In this document: positions 1 through 6,722 of the stretch, in pieces
How positions within the stretch are numbered: position 1 is the stretch's first letter
How the letters are laid out: each line of letters opens with the position of its first letter
Origin: Bacillota bacterium
Lineage (GTDB): Bacteria; Bacillota; Sulfobacillia; JAIMAT01
Reading direction: 5' to 3'
Length of the DNA: 35,346 bases
Assembly: GCA_029960955.1 (NCBI GenBank)
Contig: JASBVS010000011.1
Span: forward strand, 1-35,346
The notes under the pieces: generated by a model
Databases searched by the model: none
The model's input: the letters and a program-made list of their open reading frames with translations, nothing else
What the model was told of the DNA's origin: nothing
Program-made: the position numbers and the translations under genes

Positions 1-55
1 GCCCACATCGAGGCCCTGGAGCGCGTCGTGGAGGCGGCAGTGGCTTGGCGGAAGG
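1..55. repeat. Terminal direct repeat, left copy (circular join)
   Basis: The first 55 bases are identical to 35292-35346. An exact 55-bp overlap is what an assembler leaves at the ends of a circular contig when it uses a 55-base word. The small gene that starts at 35265 continues in frame through the join to 135, which supports real circularity or circular permutation. A genuine 55-bp terminal redundancy cannot be excluded from sequence alone. Confidence 0.9.
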
Positions 56-135
56 GCCACTACGGCCCGGGTCAGCTGACTGAGGCCGTGGACGCATACC
101 TCGCGTCGCTGGAGGGGGCGGAGCGGGATGAGTGA
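1..135 (+). CDS. Small hypothetical early protein, C-terminal part (N-terminus at 35265)
   Basis: This is the 3' part of a gene split by the linear ends. Joined to 35265-35291 it encodes 53 residues beginning MKANARKVLAHIEALERVVE, followed by the motif WRKGHYGPGQLTEAVDAYLA. The product is wholly helical in appearance, with two helices separated by a short GHYGPG turn, and has no membrane segment or cysteine. It resembles the helical hairpin seen at the C-terminus of several neighbouring small early proteins. The stop overlaps the ATG of the next gene at 128, so the genes are probably translationally coupled. Function is unknown. Confidence 0.75.
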   Translation, partial: AHIEALERVVEAAVAWRKGHYGPGQLTEAVDAYLASLEGAERDE

Positions 136-421
136 CCACAAGAAGTGGACGCCGGGGCCGTGGCGTGTGCGTCCGGGCTTTAGTGATGCGCACTTCGTCG
201 TCGTGGCCGGTGAGTACGCCGACGAAGGCGAGCCCGACCTGCTTGTACATGTCGGCACGGCGAACCCGCAGGACGCACACCTGATCGCCGCAGCGCCGGA
301 TCTATACGAGGCGCTGGATGAAATCGTGCTCAAGTACGGGCGTTACCTCCCGATGCGCGAGCTTTCCCGCGCGAAGGCCGCCCTGGCCAAGGCGCGAGGG
401 GAGGCGACCGCCGGTGAGTGA
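128..421 (+). CDS. Small phage protein of the WTPGPW...AHLIAAAPDLYEAL type
   Basis: The protein has 97 residues. It opens with a WTPGPWRV motif, has a short beta-rich stretch (about 23-45) and then AHLIAAAPDLYEALDEIV. This combination is widespread among small early phage proteins in many hosts, but to my knowledge has no proven function. The C-terminal third is helical and ends in an AKAALAKA run like the ends of neighbouring small genes. The ATG overlaps the previous stop, and a GGAGGGGG ribosome site lies about 10 bases upstream. The last bases overlap the GTG of the next gene, placing it in the early operon. The gene itself is clear; its role is unknown. Confidence 0.85.
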   Translation: MSDHKKWTPGPWRVRPGFSDAHFVVVAGEYADEGEPDLLVHVGTANPQDAHLIAAAPDLYEALDEIVLKYGRYLPMRELSRAKAALAKARGEATAGE

Positions 422-695
422 GCGCGCGCCGCGTGTGCTGACTGTAGTCTTGCAAGACTTGGGGGACGTTGAGCGTCACCTCGCATGGTTCAACGAGGTC
501 GTACCCCCGCGCTACCGCACCGTACGCATTGAGTTGACTCCGGAGCAGCGCGCGCAATTAGAGCCGCGCGTGACCGCGTCGTTCCAGTCGGGCGGCTTTC
601 AGATCACGGTACGCGAGCGAATCCATGACTGCTGGTTCGAGCCCGAGGAGGCAAGCGCTGATGCAGAGCCGTGGATCGAGAGGAGGCGTGTGTGA
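414..695 (+). CDS. Hypothetical early protein
   Basis: The 93-residue protein starts at GTG 414, which overlaps the previous stop and follows GGGGAGGCG. The longer open frame that begins upstream lies inside the previous gene and is not needed. The sequence looks like an alpha/beta fold: a strand VLTVVLQDL, a helix DVERHLAWFNEVV, then RTVRIELTPEQRAQLEPR and a second strand FQITVRERI. The RIELTPEQRAQL segment is a common small-phage-protein motif, but I do not recognise the family. It overlaps the next ATG by one base, indicating coupled translation. Confidence 0.75.
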   Translation: MSERAPRVLTVVLQDLGDVERHLAWFNEVVPPRYRTVRIELTPEQRAQLEPRVTASFQSGGFQITVRERIHDCWFEPEEASADAEPWIERRRV

Positions 696-946
696 TGACC
701 GAACACAGCGATCCAAAACACGTCGCCGTCACTATCGACGCGAGGATGTACAAGCCGCGCACGTTCTTCCTCCGCCAGGGGCTCGCCTCCGCCGAGCGGG
801 AGGACGGAATCCGCTACGAGGTGAGCACGAACATCGACGGCTCAACAGTGCTGGTCCGGCGCGAGGGTGGTCCGTGGCTCGCCATCCCATTGGAGGAGTT
901 GGTCCGCGCCTACGACGAGCTGGGAGAGGCGAAGCGGGATGGGTAA
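695..946 (+). CDS. Hypothetical early protein
   Basis: The 83-residue protein starts at ATG 695, preceded by GAGGAGGCG at the right spacing; an earlier in-frame ATG at 671 lacks such a site. The sequence is predicted beta-rich (HVAVTIDAR, IRYEVSTNIDG, STVLVRREGGPWLAIPLEEL) with a short C-terminal helix. It has no cysteine clusters, membrane segment or nuclease motif. It overlaps the gene before by one base and the gene after by eight. I do not recognise a family. Confidence 0.75.
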   Translation: MTEHSDPKHVAVTIDARMYKPRTFFLRQGLASAEREDGIRYEVSTNIDGSTVLVRREGGPWLAIPLEELVRAYDELGEAKRDG

Positions 947-1337
947 CTACGGGATCAAGCTCCCCGTCAAGGCGGTCGACGCCCGCCGCTGGTACCGCCT
1001 GGGCGAGGAGGACACATGGCATGTCGTGGACGCGACCGGGCGGGTGATCGCCATCTGCGTGGGATGGGTCGATAAGCCTGGGCAGTCGCCGGTGCCGTCG
1101 GTCGGGCAGACAGACGCAGAAGCCATCGCCGCCGCCCTGAACCGGCACGATACCCTGACGGACGCCCTCCGCGAGGCGCGGGGGGCGCTGTCGGAAATTG
1201 AGTGGCGACTTGCAGCCGCAATGGGTTCGGCCACCTGGCTGCCCAGAGCTAACGACATCGCACGCATCGTCATGTCCAAGATTGACGCCGTGCTGGGCAG
1301 CGCTGCGGTGGAGGGCGAGACCGGCGATGTCCAATGA
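939..1337 (+). CDS. Hypothetical early protein with C-terminal helical hairpin
   Basis: The 132-residue protein starts at ATG 939 inside the end of the previous gene. The N-terminal half (about 1-60) is beta-rich (WYRLGEEDTWHVVDATGRVI, then AICVGW). The C-terminal half is helical: AEAIAAALNRHDTLTDALRE, then a helix ending MSKIDAVLG. The phrase NRHDTLTDALREA resembles the 'N.hd.Lv.aL' motif common in small phage proteins. The C-terminal hairpin, including its DAVLG ending, recurs in the next gene, with a 16-nt near-identical stretch (1284-1299 against 1579-1594). Function is unknown. Confidence 0.75.
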   Translation: MGNYGIKLPVKAVDARRWYRLGEEDTWHVVDATGRVIAICVGWVDKPGQSPVPSVGQTDAEAIAAALNRHDTLTDALREARGALSEIEWRLAAAMGSATWLPRANDIARIVMSKIDAVLGSAAVEGETGDVQ

Positions 1338-1614
1338 CATCAAGTACCTATGCGCCGGTTGCGGGGACCACTACAGCGAGCCGCATGGAGGCAGGACGCT
1401 CGGACGTGACTACTACTGCTTGTGGTGCCTGGACAGAGCCGTGGACCGGCTCAAGGACAGCCTCGCCGAGGCGCGCGATGCGCTAGAGGAGTGCGCTTCG
1501 GCCCTGGAACTGTGCCGCGATGAGCCTGACGTGCTCGATCACGCGCAGGACGCAGCCCGCTCCGCCATCGCGAAGGCGGACGCGGTGCTGGGCACCAGAG
1601 GTGAGACCGCATGA
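1327..1614 (+). CDS. Small zinc-ribbon protein with helical C-terminus
   Basis: The 95-residue protein starts at ATG 1327, overlapping the previous gene by 11 bases. Four cysteines form two CxxC knuckles (C9/C12 and C31/C34) separated by 18 residues, a typical treble-clef or zinc-ribbon spacing, so zinc binding is likely. The rest is a helical hairpin (LKDSLAEARDALEECASALE; then AARSAIAKADAVLG), closely resembling the C-terminus of the gene before. It looks like a zinc knuckle joined to a hairpin module shared with its neighbour. A nucleic-acid or protein-binding role is only a guess. Confidence 0.75.
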   Translation: MSNDIKYLCAGCGDHYSEPHGGRTLGRDYYCLWCLDRAVDRLKDSLAEARDALEECASALELCRDEPDVLDHAQDAARSAIAKADAVLGTRGETA

Positions 1615-1919
1615 CCGAAGCGGCGAGCGAGCGCATTGATCGCACACGCGAATGGCGCGTCGTCCGACGGAAATTGCTGCCGTACACCGTAATGGTGCAG
1701 CCCAGCACCGACCCAGGCACATTCGCCTACGCGACGATGCAGATCAGCGTGATCGAGAGGCGCGGTACGGAACTGCGTGAGCGGGTAACGACGACAGAAC
1801 CGCTGTACCTGCATGAGCACCCGGAACTCACGCTCGCATTCCGGGTCGCGATTTCCGCGCTCGCGGAAATTGAGCGGGCGATAGAGGCCAAATTCTTGGG
1901 GCCCGACGATGACAACTAA
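1611..1919 (+). CDS. Hypothetical early protein
   Basis: The 102-residue protein starts at ATG 1611, overlapping the previous stop by four bases (ATGA). It has an N-terminal charged helix, a beta-rich middle (LLPYTVMVQPS, ATMQISVIERRG) and a C-terminal helix LTLAFRVAISALAEIERAIE. No catalytic motif, cysteine pair or membrane span is visible. It belongs to the run of overlapping small genes before the methyltransferase. Its family is not recognised. Confidence 0.7.
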   Translation: MTEAASERIDRTREWRVVRRKLLPYTVMVQPSTDPGTFAYATMQISVIERRGTELRERVTTTEPLYLHEHPELTLAFRVAISALAEIERAIEAKFLGPDDDN

Positions 1920-2178
1920 CGGAGTGCGGGAGCCGCAGCGGGATGAGCACGGGCCCGGGGTGTGCCAGACTGCGGCAGCCGTCCGCAGGTCGGGGGGCGG
2001 GCGGCGAGGGTTTGAGAGGTTCGGGCGGCCGGTGCGCCGGGTAGTGGACACCGAGCGTTGCCGGACGCGGCCAATCGGACCGGGACGGCCGCCCGAGCAG
2101 ATTTGCAGAGCTTGGGCGGCGCGGTGCGGATCCGGCGCAATCTATGTCGCCCGCGCCGCCCGAGGCGATTTGAGGTGA
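1909..2178 (+). CDS. Doubtful small Arg-rich ORF
   Basis: An 89-codon frame begins at an ATG overlapping the previous stop and fills the otherwise empty 1920-2183 interval. The product is rich in Arg, Gly and Pro with no clear hydrophobic core, which is what random frames look like in GC-rich DNA. In its favour, the overlap geometry matches the other genes of this operon and no better frame occupies the stretch. Four cysteines are present but not in CxxC pairs. The alternative is that the interval is a degenerate gene or an untranslated leader for the methyltransferase. Confidence 0.35.
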   Translation: MTTNGVREPQRDEHGPGVCQTAAAVRRSGGGRRGFERFGRPVRRVVDTERCRTRPIGPGRPPEQICRAWAARCGSGAIYVARAARGDLR

Positions 2179-2183
2179 GGTCG

Positions 2184-2861
2184 ATGGAGGCTTACTGGCG
2201 AGCGGAAGTAGCCGGGAAGACGTACGCGATCTACCACGGCGACGCCCGCGAACTTCTACCAGAGCTGCAGGCCGACGTCATCCTGACGGACCCCGTCTGG
2301 CCGAATGCCGATCCGCGGCTTCCGGGCTCCGACGACCCGTACGGCCTCTTCGCCTCCGTGGCTGTCCACTTCGCGAGGTTCCGGCGAGTGATCGTCCACC
2401 TCGGGTGCGACAGCGACCCGCGCATTCTTGCAGCTGTGCCGACAGGGCTGCCGTTCCTGCGTGCTTGCTGGCTGCGGTACACGCCGCCGACGAGGTTCAA
2501 CGGAACCCTGATGGCCGGGGCAGACGTGGCCTACGTCTTCGGCGAGGGCTACCTTCCCGGCACCCGGCCCGGGCAGAGGGTGTTGCCCGGCGAGTTCACG
2601 TCGTCAAGCCGGGGCCAGCGAGATCCAGGAAACGACCACCCCTGCCACCGCAACCCTGGGCACGTGGAATGGCTCGTGGCGCAGTACACGCGGCCTGGCG
2701 ATGTGATCCTCGACCCCTTCGTCGGGTCCGGGACGACGCTGATCGCAGCCCTGAAGGGCGGCCGCAGCGCGATCGGCATCGAGATCGAGCGCCGGTTCTG
2801 CGACCTCGCCGTCTTGAGGATGGAGAGGGAGATGGCGCAGTTGAGGCTGGCCTTGTCGTGA
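2184..2861 (+). CDS. DNA methyltransferase (N4-cytosine/N6-adenine type)
   Basis: The 225-residue protein has the two hallmark blocks of the DNA methylase N-4/N-6 family in beta-class order. Motif IV is DPVW at residues 36-39, at the end of a DVILTDP strand. The AdoMet-binding motif I, DPFVGSGTT (177-185), follows near the C-terminus, after GDVIL and before AALKGGRSAIGIEIE. It should transfer methyl from S-adenosylmethionine to an exocyclic amino group in DNA. Motif IV is usually DPPY, DPPW or SPPY, so the V is unusual. The start at ATG 2184 follows GAGGTGAGG; an in-frame upstream extension lacks support. No restriction nuclease lies beside it, so it is a solitary phage methylase, perhaps protecting the genome. 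Target base and sequence cannot be read here. Confidence 0.88.
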   Translation: MEAYWRAEVAGKTYAIYHGDARELLPELQADVILTDPVWPNADPRLPGSDDPYGLFASVAVHFARFRRVIVHLGCDSDPRILAAVPTGLPFLRACWLRYTPPTRFNGTLMAGADVAYVFGEGYLPGTRPGQRVLPGEFTSSSRGQRDPGNDHPCHRNPGHVEWLVAQYTRPGDVILDPFVGSGTTLIAALKGGRSAIGIEIERRFCDLAVLRMEREMAQLRLALS

Positions 2862-2931
2862 GTCAGGTCCCGTTCGGGGAACCGGACGTGCCTGACTCGG
2901 CACGGAAGCGGAAGTGGGAGGTGACGCTCTA

Positions 2932-3792
2932 GTGGCGCGCGCACGCAGCCTGAAGCCTGGGTTCTTCAAGAACGAGGACCTTGCGTCGCTGGACCCGCTC
3001 GCACGGCTCCTCTTCGCGGGCCTGTGGACACTCGCAGACCGCGAAGGCCGCCTGGAGGACAGGCCCAAGCGGATCAAGGTCGAGGTCCTGCCTTACGACG
3101 AGTGCGACGTGGACGGTCTCCTGTGGGCTCTCCACCGGGCGGGGTTCATCCTCCGCTACGAGGTGGCCGGCGCGCGCTACATCCAGGTGGTCAACTTCAA
3201 GAAGCACCAGACGCCCCACATCAAGGAACCTGCGAGCGTCATCCCGGCACCTGACATGCATGGTGCAAGCACTGTACCAGCACCAGACACGTCCGATTCC
3301 AGCACCGCACATGCATCGGACCAGCATGAGTCCGGCCCATCTGACTCCCTTAACCTGACTCCTGACTCCCTTAACCCTTACACCCCCCTACCCCCCTTGC
3401 CGGCTTCGGCGGCTTCGGCTCGTCGCCGCAGGGGCGAAGAGCCAGCCGACTTCGCGCGCTTCTGGGCCGCGTACCCGCGCAAGGTGGCGCGGCCGAAGGC
3501 GTTGCAGGCGTGGCTACGGCTCTCGCCGTCGCCCGACCTCGTGGAGCAGATCCTGGCGGCGGTGGCTCGTCAGCGCGCGAGCCCGCAGTGGCGCCGGGAT
3601 GGCGGCCAGTACATCCCACACCCGGCCACGTACCTCAACCAGCGGCGGTGGGAGGACATGGACGAGGTGGCGGTGTCAGCGGACGGAGTCGGCGACTTCG
3701 CCGACGTCCCGCCCGAGGGGAGAACCGAGGACCTGCGGGCACTGATGCGAGGAGGTGGAGCCGGTGGCGGTCGTGGAGCGGCGGGGCGGTGA
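2932..3792 (+). CDS. Phage replication initiator / replisome organiser
   Basis: The 286-residue protein starts at GTG 2932, with GGAGGTGA eight bases upstream; another GTG at 2914 lacks that spacing. The N-terminal domain (about 1-95) opens ARSLKPGFFKNEDLASLDPL and continues through a winged-helix-like DGLLWALHRAGFI segment, typical of phage replication proteins that bind the origin. A low-complexity Ser/Thr/Pro linker (about 100-165) follows. The C-terminal domain (about 167-245) has the FWAAYPRKVARPKALQAWL and YIPHPATYLNQRRWED motifs found where such proteins contact the helicase loader. The DnaC-like loader gene overlaps its 3' end. Direct repeats in the linker-coding DNA (3254-3376) suggest that the origin lies inside the gene, as in lambda O. 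Confidence 0.85.
   Translation: MARARSLKPGFFKNEDLASLDPLARLLFAGLWTLADREGRLEDRPKRIKVEVLPYDECDVDGLLWALHRAGFILRYEVAGARYIQVVNFKKHQTPHIKEPASVIPAPDMHGASTVPAPDTSDSSTAHASDQHESGPSDSLNLTPDSLNPYTPLPPLPASAASARRRRGEEPADFARFWAAYPRKVARPKALQAWLRLSPSPDLVEQILAAVARQRASPQWRRDGGQYIPHPATYLNQRRWEDMDEVAVSADGVGDFADVPPEGRTEDLRALMRGGGAGGGRGAAGR
3254..3376. repeat. Direct repeats inside the replication initiator gene (candidate origin)
   Basis: Two exact copies of CTGACTCCCTTAACC lie at 3341-3355 and 3362-3376 (period 21). Upstream, ACATGCAT occurs at 3254-3261 and 3309-3316. The stretch codes for the low-complexity linker of the initiator and is visibly less GC-rich than its surroundings, followed by an A+C-only run. 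Initiator genes of lambdoid and many Gram-positive phages carry their origin iterons at this place. That this is the origin is inference. Confidence 0.45.
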
Positions 3793-4576
3793 CCCGGTGG
3801 CGATCGGCGAGGCCCTGACGGGCTTCGCCCGGGAGGCGGTCGCTGGGACGCCCGACTGGCTGGAGGCCTACATCAGGCGGGACCGCCTCGACGAACGCGG
3901 GCTGGGGGATGCCCTGCGGGCCATGTGGGCAGCGCACGAGGCGGCGCGGCAGAAGCGCATTCGCGAAAGCGGGTGCGGGAGCGAGGACGAGCTCGACTGG
4001 AGGGAGCGCGAGGCCGAGAGCCAGTTTCGCGTGGAGCGCATGGGAGCGCCCGCCCGGCTCTGGGAGGCGCACTACCTCGCGCGGAAGCTCCACGCTCCGG
4101 CGGAGGCCGCTCTTGCCTGGGCTCAGGCGGAGGTGGTCGAGCGGGACGGGGTCCGGAGTCTACGGGGAACGTGCCTTGTGCTCTCGGGGCCTCCGGGCGT
4201 GGGAAAGTCGTGGGCGGCCGTGGCGGCGGCGCGCTACCTGGCAGACGAGACGGGCATCCAGCCGCTATGGGCATACGCCGCGGACGCCCTCGCAGGCGTC
4301 GAACTTCGCGACGTGCGGGGGTCTGCGCTTGCGACGACTCCGGTCCTGGTGGTGGACGACCTTGGGACCGACGACGCGAGGGACCGCGCGAAGTGGGACG
4401 CGCTGTTCTACCGCCGTCATGGGAACCGTCGGACGACGGTCGTCACGACGAACCTATCGCCCGAGGCCGTCCGCGACCGCTTCGGGGCTCGCGTGATGGA
4501 CCGCCTGGCGGAGTGGGCGACTTGGCGGAGCTTCGGCGGACCGAGTCGCCGCGGAGAGGGGGAGCAGTCGCCGTGA
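3764..4576 (+). CDS. DnaC-like AAA+ helicase loader
   Basis: The 270-residue protein is an AAA+ ATPase of the DnaC/IstB type. Walker A is GPPGVGKSW starting at residue 142. Walker B is VLVVDDLG near 193-200. A sensor-1 motif TTVVTTN follows, with an arginine-rich end (RFGARVMDRLAEWAT). The N-terminal third is charged and helical and probably binds the helicase. The start is taken at GTG 3764 with AGGAGG upstream; GTG 3755 in frame is possible but overlaps that site. It follows the initiator directly, giving the usual initiator-loader pair that loads the host replicative helicase at the phage origin. No phage helicase gene is visible, so the host enzyme is presumably recruited. Confidence 0.9.
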   Translation: MAVVERRGGDPVAIGEALTGFAREAVAGTPDWLEAYIRRDRLDERGLGDALRAMWAAHEAARQKRIRESGCGSEDELDWREREAESQFRVERMGAPARLWEAHYLARKLHAPAEAALAWAQAEVVERDGVRSLRGTCLVLSGPPGVGKSWAAVAAARYLADETGIQPLWAYAADALAGVELRDVRGSALATTPVLVVDDLGTDDARDRAKWDALFYRRHGNRRTTVVTTNLSPEAVRDRFGARVMDRLAEWATWRSFGGPSRRGEGEQSP

Positions 4577-5145
4577 GCCCGTCCGGTCCCCGCCGCGGCA
4601 CGCCAGCGCACGACGCGCGCATGCGGGAGCTGCGCGCGGTGCTGGGCGCCGCGGCAGACGAACGCATCGTCGAGCTCCCATCGGCCGCCGACCTTCGCGC
4701 CCGCGCGGCCCCGGATCCGCTAGACAGGCGCATCGCCGAGGAGACGCGGCCGGTGCGGACGTCGCTCGCGGTCGAATGGGTGAGTCCGGACCGGCGCGGG
4801 ATCCGGGGCGGCGTGTACGTCTCGGTGCTCGCGCGGCAGTTGCGGTTGAGTGCCGACGCTGCGGACGCGCTCCTCGGCGGAGCCCCCGAACGCGCGCGCA
4901 TCCGCGTCGGCTTCGCCGGACGGCGCCTTGTGTTCGCGCTCGCCGCCCGCGCGGAGGAAGGTTACGCCGCGACGCGGCTGAAAGTCGGCCAGTCGCGCCA
5001 GGTCGTCCTCAGTGGCGCGAGCCTCATGCGGGCCGTCCGGGCGCACGGCTACGCGCCCGGCATGCGGGTCCCGCTTGTTTGGGACGCTGACCATCGCTGG
5101 CTCGTCGCGGAGCCCATGCGGGACAAGCGCGGTGAGACGGCGTGA
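4573..5145 (+). CDS. Hypothetical early protein
   Basis: The 190-residue protein starts at GTG 4573, overlapping the previous stop; the long open frame upstream lies inside the helicase-loader gene and is ignored. The N-terminal 60 residues are charged. The middle (about 60-120) is alpha/beta: SLAVEWVSPDRRGIRGGVYV, then a helix with SADAADALLGGAPERARIRV and a strand RRLVFALAA. The end contains VVLSGASLMRAVRAHGYAPG, which resembles small DNA-binding phage proteins, though I see no firm motif. It sits between the loader and the RusA-like gene, so a replication or recombination role is possible. Confidence 0.65.
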   Translation: MSPSGPRRGTPAHDARMRELRAVLGAAADERIVELPSAADLRARAAPDPLDRRIAEETRPVRTSLAVEWVSPDRRGIRGGVYVSVLARQLRLSADAADALLGGAPERARIRVGFAGRRLVFALAARAEEGYAATRLKVGQSRQVVLSGASLMRAVRAHGYAPGMRVPLVWDADHRWLVAEPMRDKRGETA

Positions 5146-5543
5146 CGGGCGAGCTCATCGCGCGGTTCACGGTGCCCGGGCGGCCGGTCGCCAAGGCCCG
5201 GCCTCGCATCGCGCTCGGCCGGCGCTCGGCGCGCGCGTACACGCCGCGCGAGACGCTGGAGTACGAGCGCGCCGTCGGCTGGGCGGCGCGCGAGGCGTAC
5301 CGCGGCGAGCCCGTCGAGGGCCCGGTCGAGCTGCGCATGGTCGTGTACGTCCGCAGGCGCGGCCGGGGCGATCTCTCGAACTACGTGAAGTCCGTCGAGG
5401 ACGGCTTGAACGGGATCGTGTGGGTGGACGACCGCCAGGTGCGGCGGATCGAGGCGCGCCTTGCGCGGGCCGGGAAGGCCGCGGACGAGCGGGTCGAGGT
5501 CGAGGTCCGGCTCCTCGGCGGCGAAGAGGAGGAGTCGGCGTGA
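5142..5543 (+). CDS. rusA: RusA-like Holliday-junction endonuclease
   Basis: The 133-residue protein matches RusA in length and layout: an N-terminal strand FTVPGRPVAKARPR, a helical middle, then the active-site segment GDLSNYVKSVEDGLNG followed by VWVDDRQV. RusA dimers resolve four-way DNA junctions during phage replication and recombination and debranch DNA before packaging. From memory of E. coli RusA, the acidic ligands are D70, D72 and D91. The equivalents here are D77, S79 and D97, so the second acid is a serine, which may alter metal binding. The start is GTG 5142, overlapping the previous stop. Its place between the replication genes and the late regulator is typical for RusA. Confidence 0.85.
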   Translation: MTGELIARFTVPGRPVAKARPRIALGRRSARAYTPRETLEYERAVGWAAREAYRGEPVEGPVELRMVVYVRRRGRGDLSNYVKSVEDGLNGIVWVDDRQVRRIEARLARAGKAADERVEVEVRLLGGEEEESA

Positions 5544-5812
5544 AGCCGCGGCACGTGCGGGGCGCGGGGCCGAACACCTGGCGGACGGGCCCGATGGCAC
5601 CAGGGCCCCTTCCGCAGCCGATCGCGCTCCGGGTGGTCGGGCCCGGCGGATGCGACGCGTGCGCGCGGCAGGCGCGGAGGCTCGTCGACATGCGGTTTGC
5701 GGGGATCGGGCGGCACGTGCGCATCTGCGACGCGTGCGTGCTGCTGCTGCTACGCGGGGCGCCCATCGCGGAGAAGGACCTCGCCCGCTGGCACGGGGGA
5801 GAGACGGCGTGA
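5540..5812 (+). CDS. Small zinc-knuckle protein
   Basis: The 90-residue protein starts at GTG 5540, behind GAGGAGGAG. It has two CxxC pairs, C38/C41 and C63/C66, separated by 21 residues, giving a likely zinc-binding treble clef. The first 35 residues are Pro/Gly-rich and probably disordered. The tail LLLLRGAPIAEKDLARWHGG is helical. It lies between the RusA-like gene and the late regulator and overlaps both by four bases. It may bind DNA or RNA polymerase, but the family is not recognised. Confidence 0.7.
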   Translation: MKPRHVRGAGPNTWRTGPMAPGPLPQPIALRVVGPGGCDACARQARRLVDMRFAGIGRHVRICDACVLLLLRGAPIAEKDLARWHGGETA

Positions 5813-6339
5813 GCGCGCGCGGTCGGCGGCCGCGCGAGAGGGCGCCGGACGACGAGGTCAGGCGGGCCGTCGAGGCGGACCTCCGGCGGTACCGCGAGTA
5901 CAAGCGGTATGTGGAGGAAGCCTACCGGCGGGCGGAGGCCGAGGCCGCGAAGGCGGCCGGGTACGCGCCCGTGCGCTGGCCCGACGGCGACCACCCCATG
6001 GCCTCCGGAGTGTGGCGGCCGCCGGACGCGATGGACCGCATGTACGGGCAGTTCCAGCGCCTCCGGGCGCGCTTCTTGGCCGACGACCCCGAGTACGACC
6101 GCGCGAGGCGCGTCGTCGGGGCGATCGAGGCGGTGTACGCCTCGCTCGCTCACCGGCCCTTGCTGCGGCGCGTGATGGAGCTCTACTACTTCGCCGGTCG
6201 AGACGCGGCGGACGTGGGGCGGCAGATCGGGTACGAGGAATCCACCGTTCGCGCGTACCGGCGGGAGATCGTGCGCCGGGCGCTCACGGAGTTCCGGCGC
6301 CGCGGCGTGGCTACATACGCCGAGGAGGAGAGTGCCTAA
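5809..6339 (+). CDS. ArpU/sigma-region-4-like late transcription regulator
   Basis: The 176-residue protein has a C-terminal helix-turn-helix resembling sigma-70 region 4 and ArpU/RinA late regulators: ELYYFAGRDAADVGRQIGYE from residue 124, then a recognition helix in STVRAYRREIVRRAL. The N-terminal part is a charged helical region (RRAVEADLRRYREYKRYVEE). Such proteins switch on packaging, structural and lysis genes in Gram-positive phages. It is the last gene of the early operon and is followed by a strong hairpin. The late genes start at 8593 after an opposite-strand cassette, so its target promoter probably lies in 8215-8592. The start is GTG 5809, with GGGGGAGA upstream. Confidence 0.8.
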   Translation: MSARGRRPRERAPDDEVRRAVEADLRRYREYKRYVEEAYRRAEAEAAKAAGYAPVRWPDGDHPMASGVWRPPDAMDRMYGQFQRLRARFLADDPEYDRARRVVGAIEAVYASLAHRPLLRRVMELYYFAGRDAADVGRQIGYEESTVRAYRREIVRRALTEFRRRGVATYAEEESA

Positions 6340-6373
6340 AGCGAAGGGGCCGTCGGTGACGGCCCCCGTCGCT
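6340..6373. terminator. Hairpin terminator between convergent operons
   Basis: A perfect 9-bp stem, GGGGCCGTC (6346-6354) with GACGGCCCC (6358-6366), has a 3-base loop. It is extended by a second pairing, AGCGA (6340-6344) with TCGCT (6369-6373). It starts at the last base of the late-regulator stop and precedes the end of the minus-strand cassette. There is no T tract on the plus strand. It sits exactly where two opposing operons meet, so it may act in both directions. Confidence 0.7.
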
Positions 6374-6400
6374 CTGCTCCAGCTACCCTGCTGCTTGATT

Positions 6401-6673
6401 CTACACTATGGGCCGGCCCTCGCGGACGGCGAGGACCTCGCGCTCGGCTGCGTCGATCACCGCCGCGAGCGCGGCGGGGTCGAGCAACCGGAGGCGCTCG
6501 GCGAGGCCAGGGTCGAGGTCGAGGAGCGTGAGGGACCCCCGCTCCTCGATGGCCCGGGCGAGGGCGGTGACGTCCGCCGGGCGGACCACTTCGGCCGCCC
6601 GGTCGAGCCCCCGCCCCAGGAGCTCGTAGTACCGCGCGAGGTCGCGCGCGGCGACCGCCGACAGGCCCTCCAC
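6401..6673 (-). CDS. Shortened paralogue of the upstream RHH-type protein
   Basis: The 90-residue protein starts at a GTG (6673) directly after an in-frame stop. Its first helix, AARDLARYYELLGRGLDRAA, matches IARDLERYYTLLQDELR in the product of 6723-7151. Its C-terminal LAAVIDAAEREV matches IMAIVDAVERAW there, so the two are tandem paralogues. It lacks the N-terminal beta-strand and helix of a ribbon-helix-helix domain, and only 49 bases separate the two genes, so that part is deleted. It could be a partner that forms mixed dimers or a decaying copy. It is the last gene of the minus-strand cassette. Confidence 0.65.
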   Translation of the reverse strand: MEGLSAVAARDLARYYELLGRGLDRAAEVVRPADVTALARAIEERGSLTLLDLDPGLAERLRLLDPAALAAVIDAAEREVLAVREGRPIV

Positions 6674-6722
6674 TCATGGGCGGGGCCTTTTTCCGTCTGT
6701 CCGCGAGCACCCCCCAGAGCGT

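Noticed and set aside
2858-2932. 24-codon GTG frame between methyltransferase and initiator
   Set aside because: It overlaps the methyltransferase stop and ends at the initiator start, so coupling is possible. It has no ribosome site of its own, and the peptide carries no recognisable feature.
6663-6692. Plus-strand terminator AGGCCC...GGGCCT followed by TTTT
   Set aside because: The stem is only six bases with a 14-base loop, and it lies in minus-strand coding sequence. It may be chance in GC-rich DNA.
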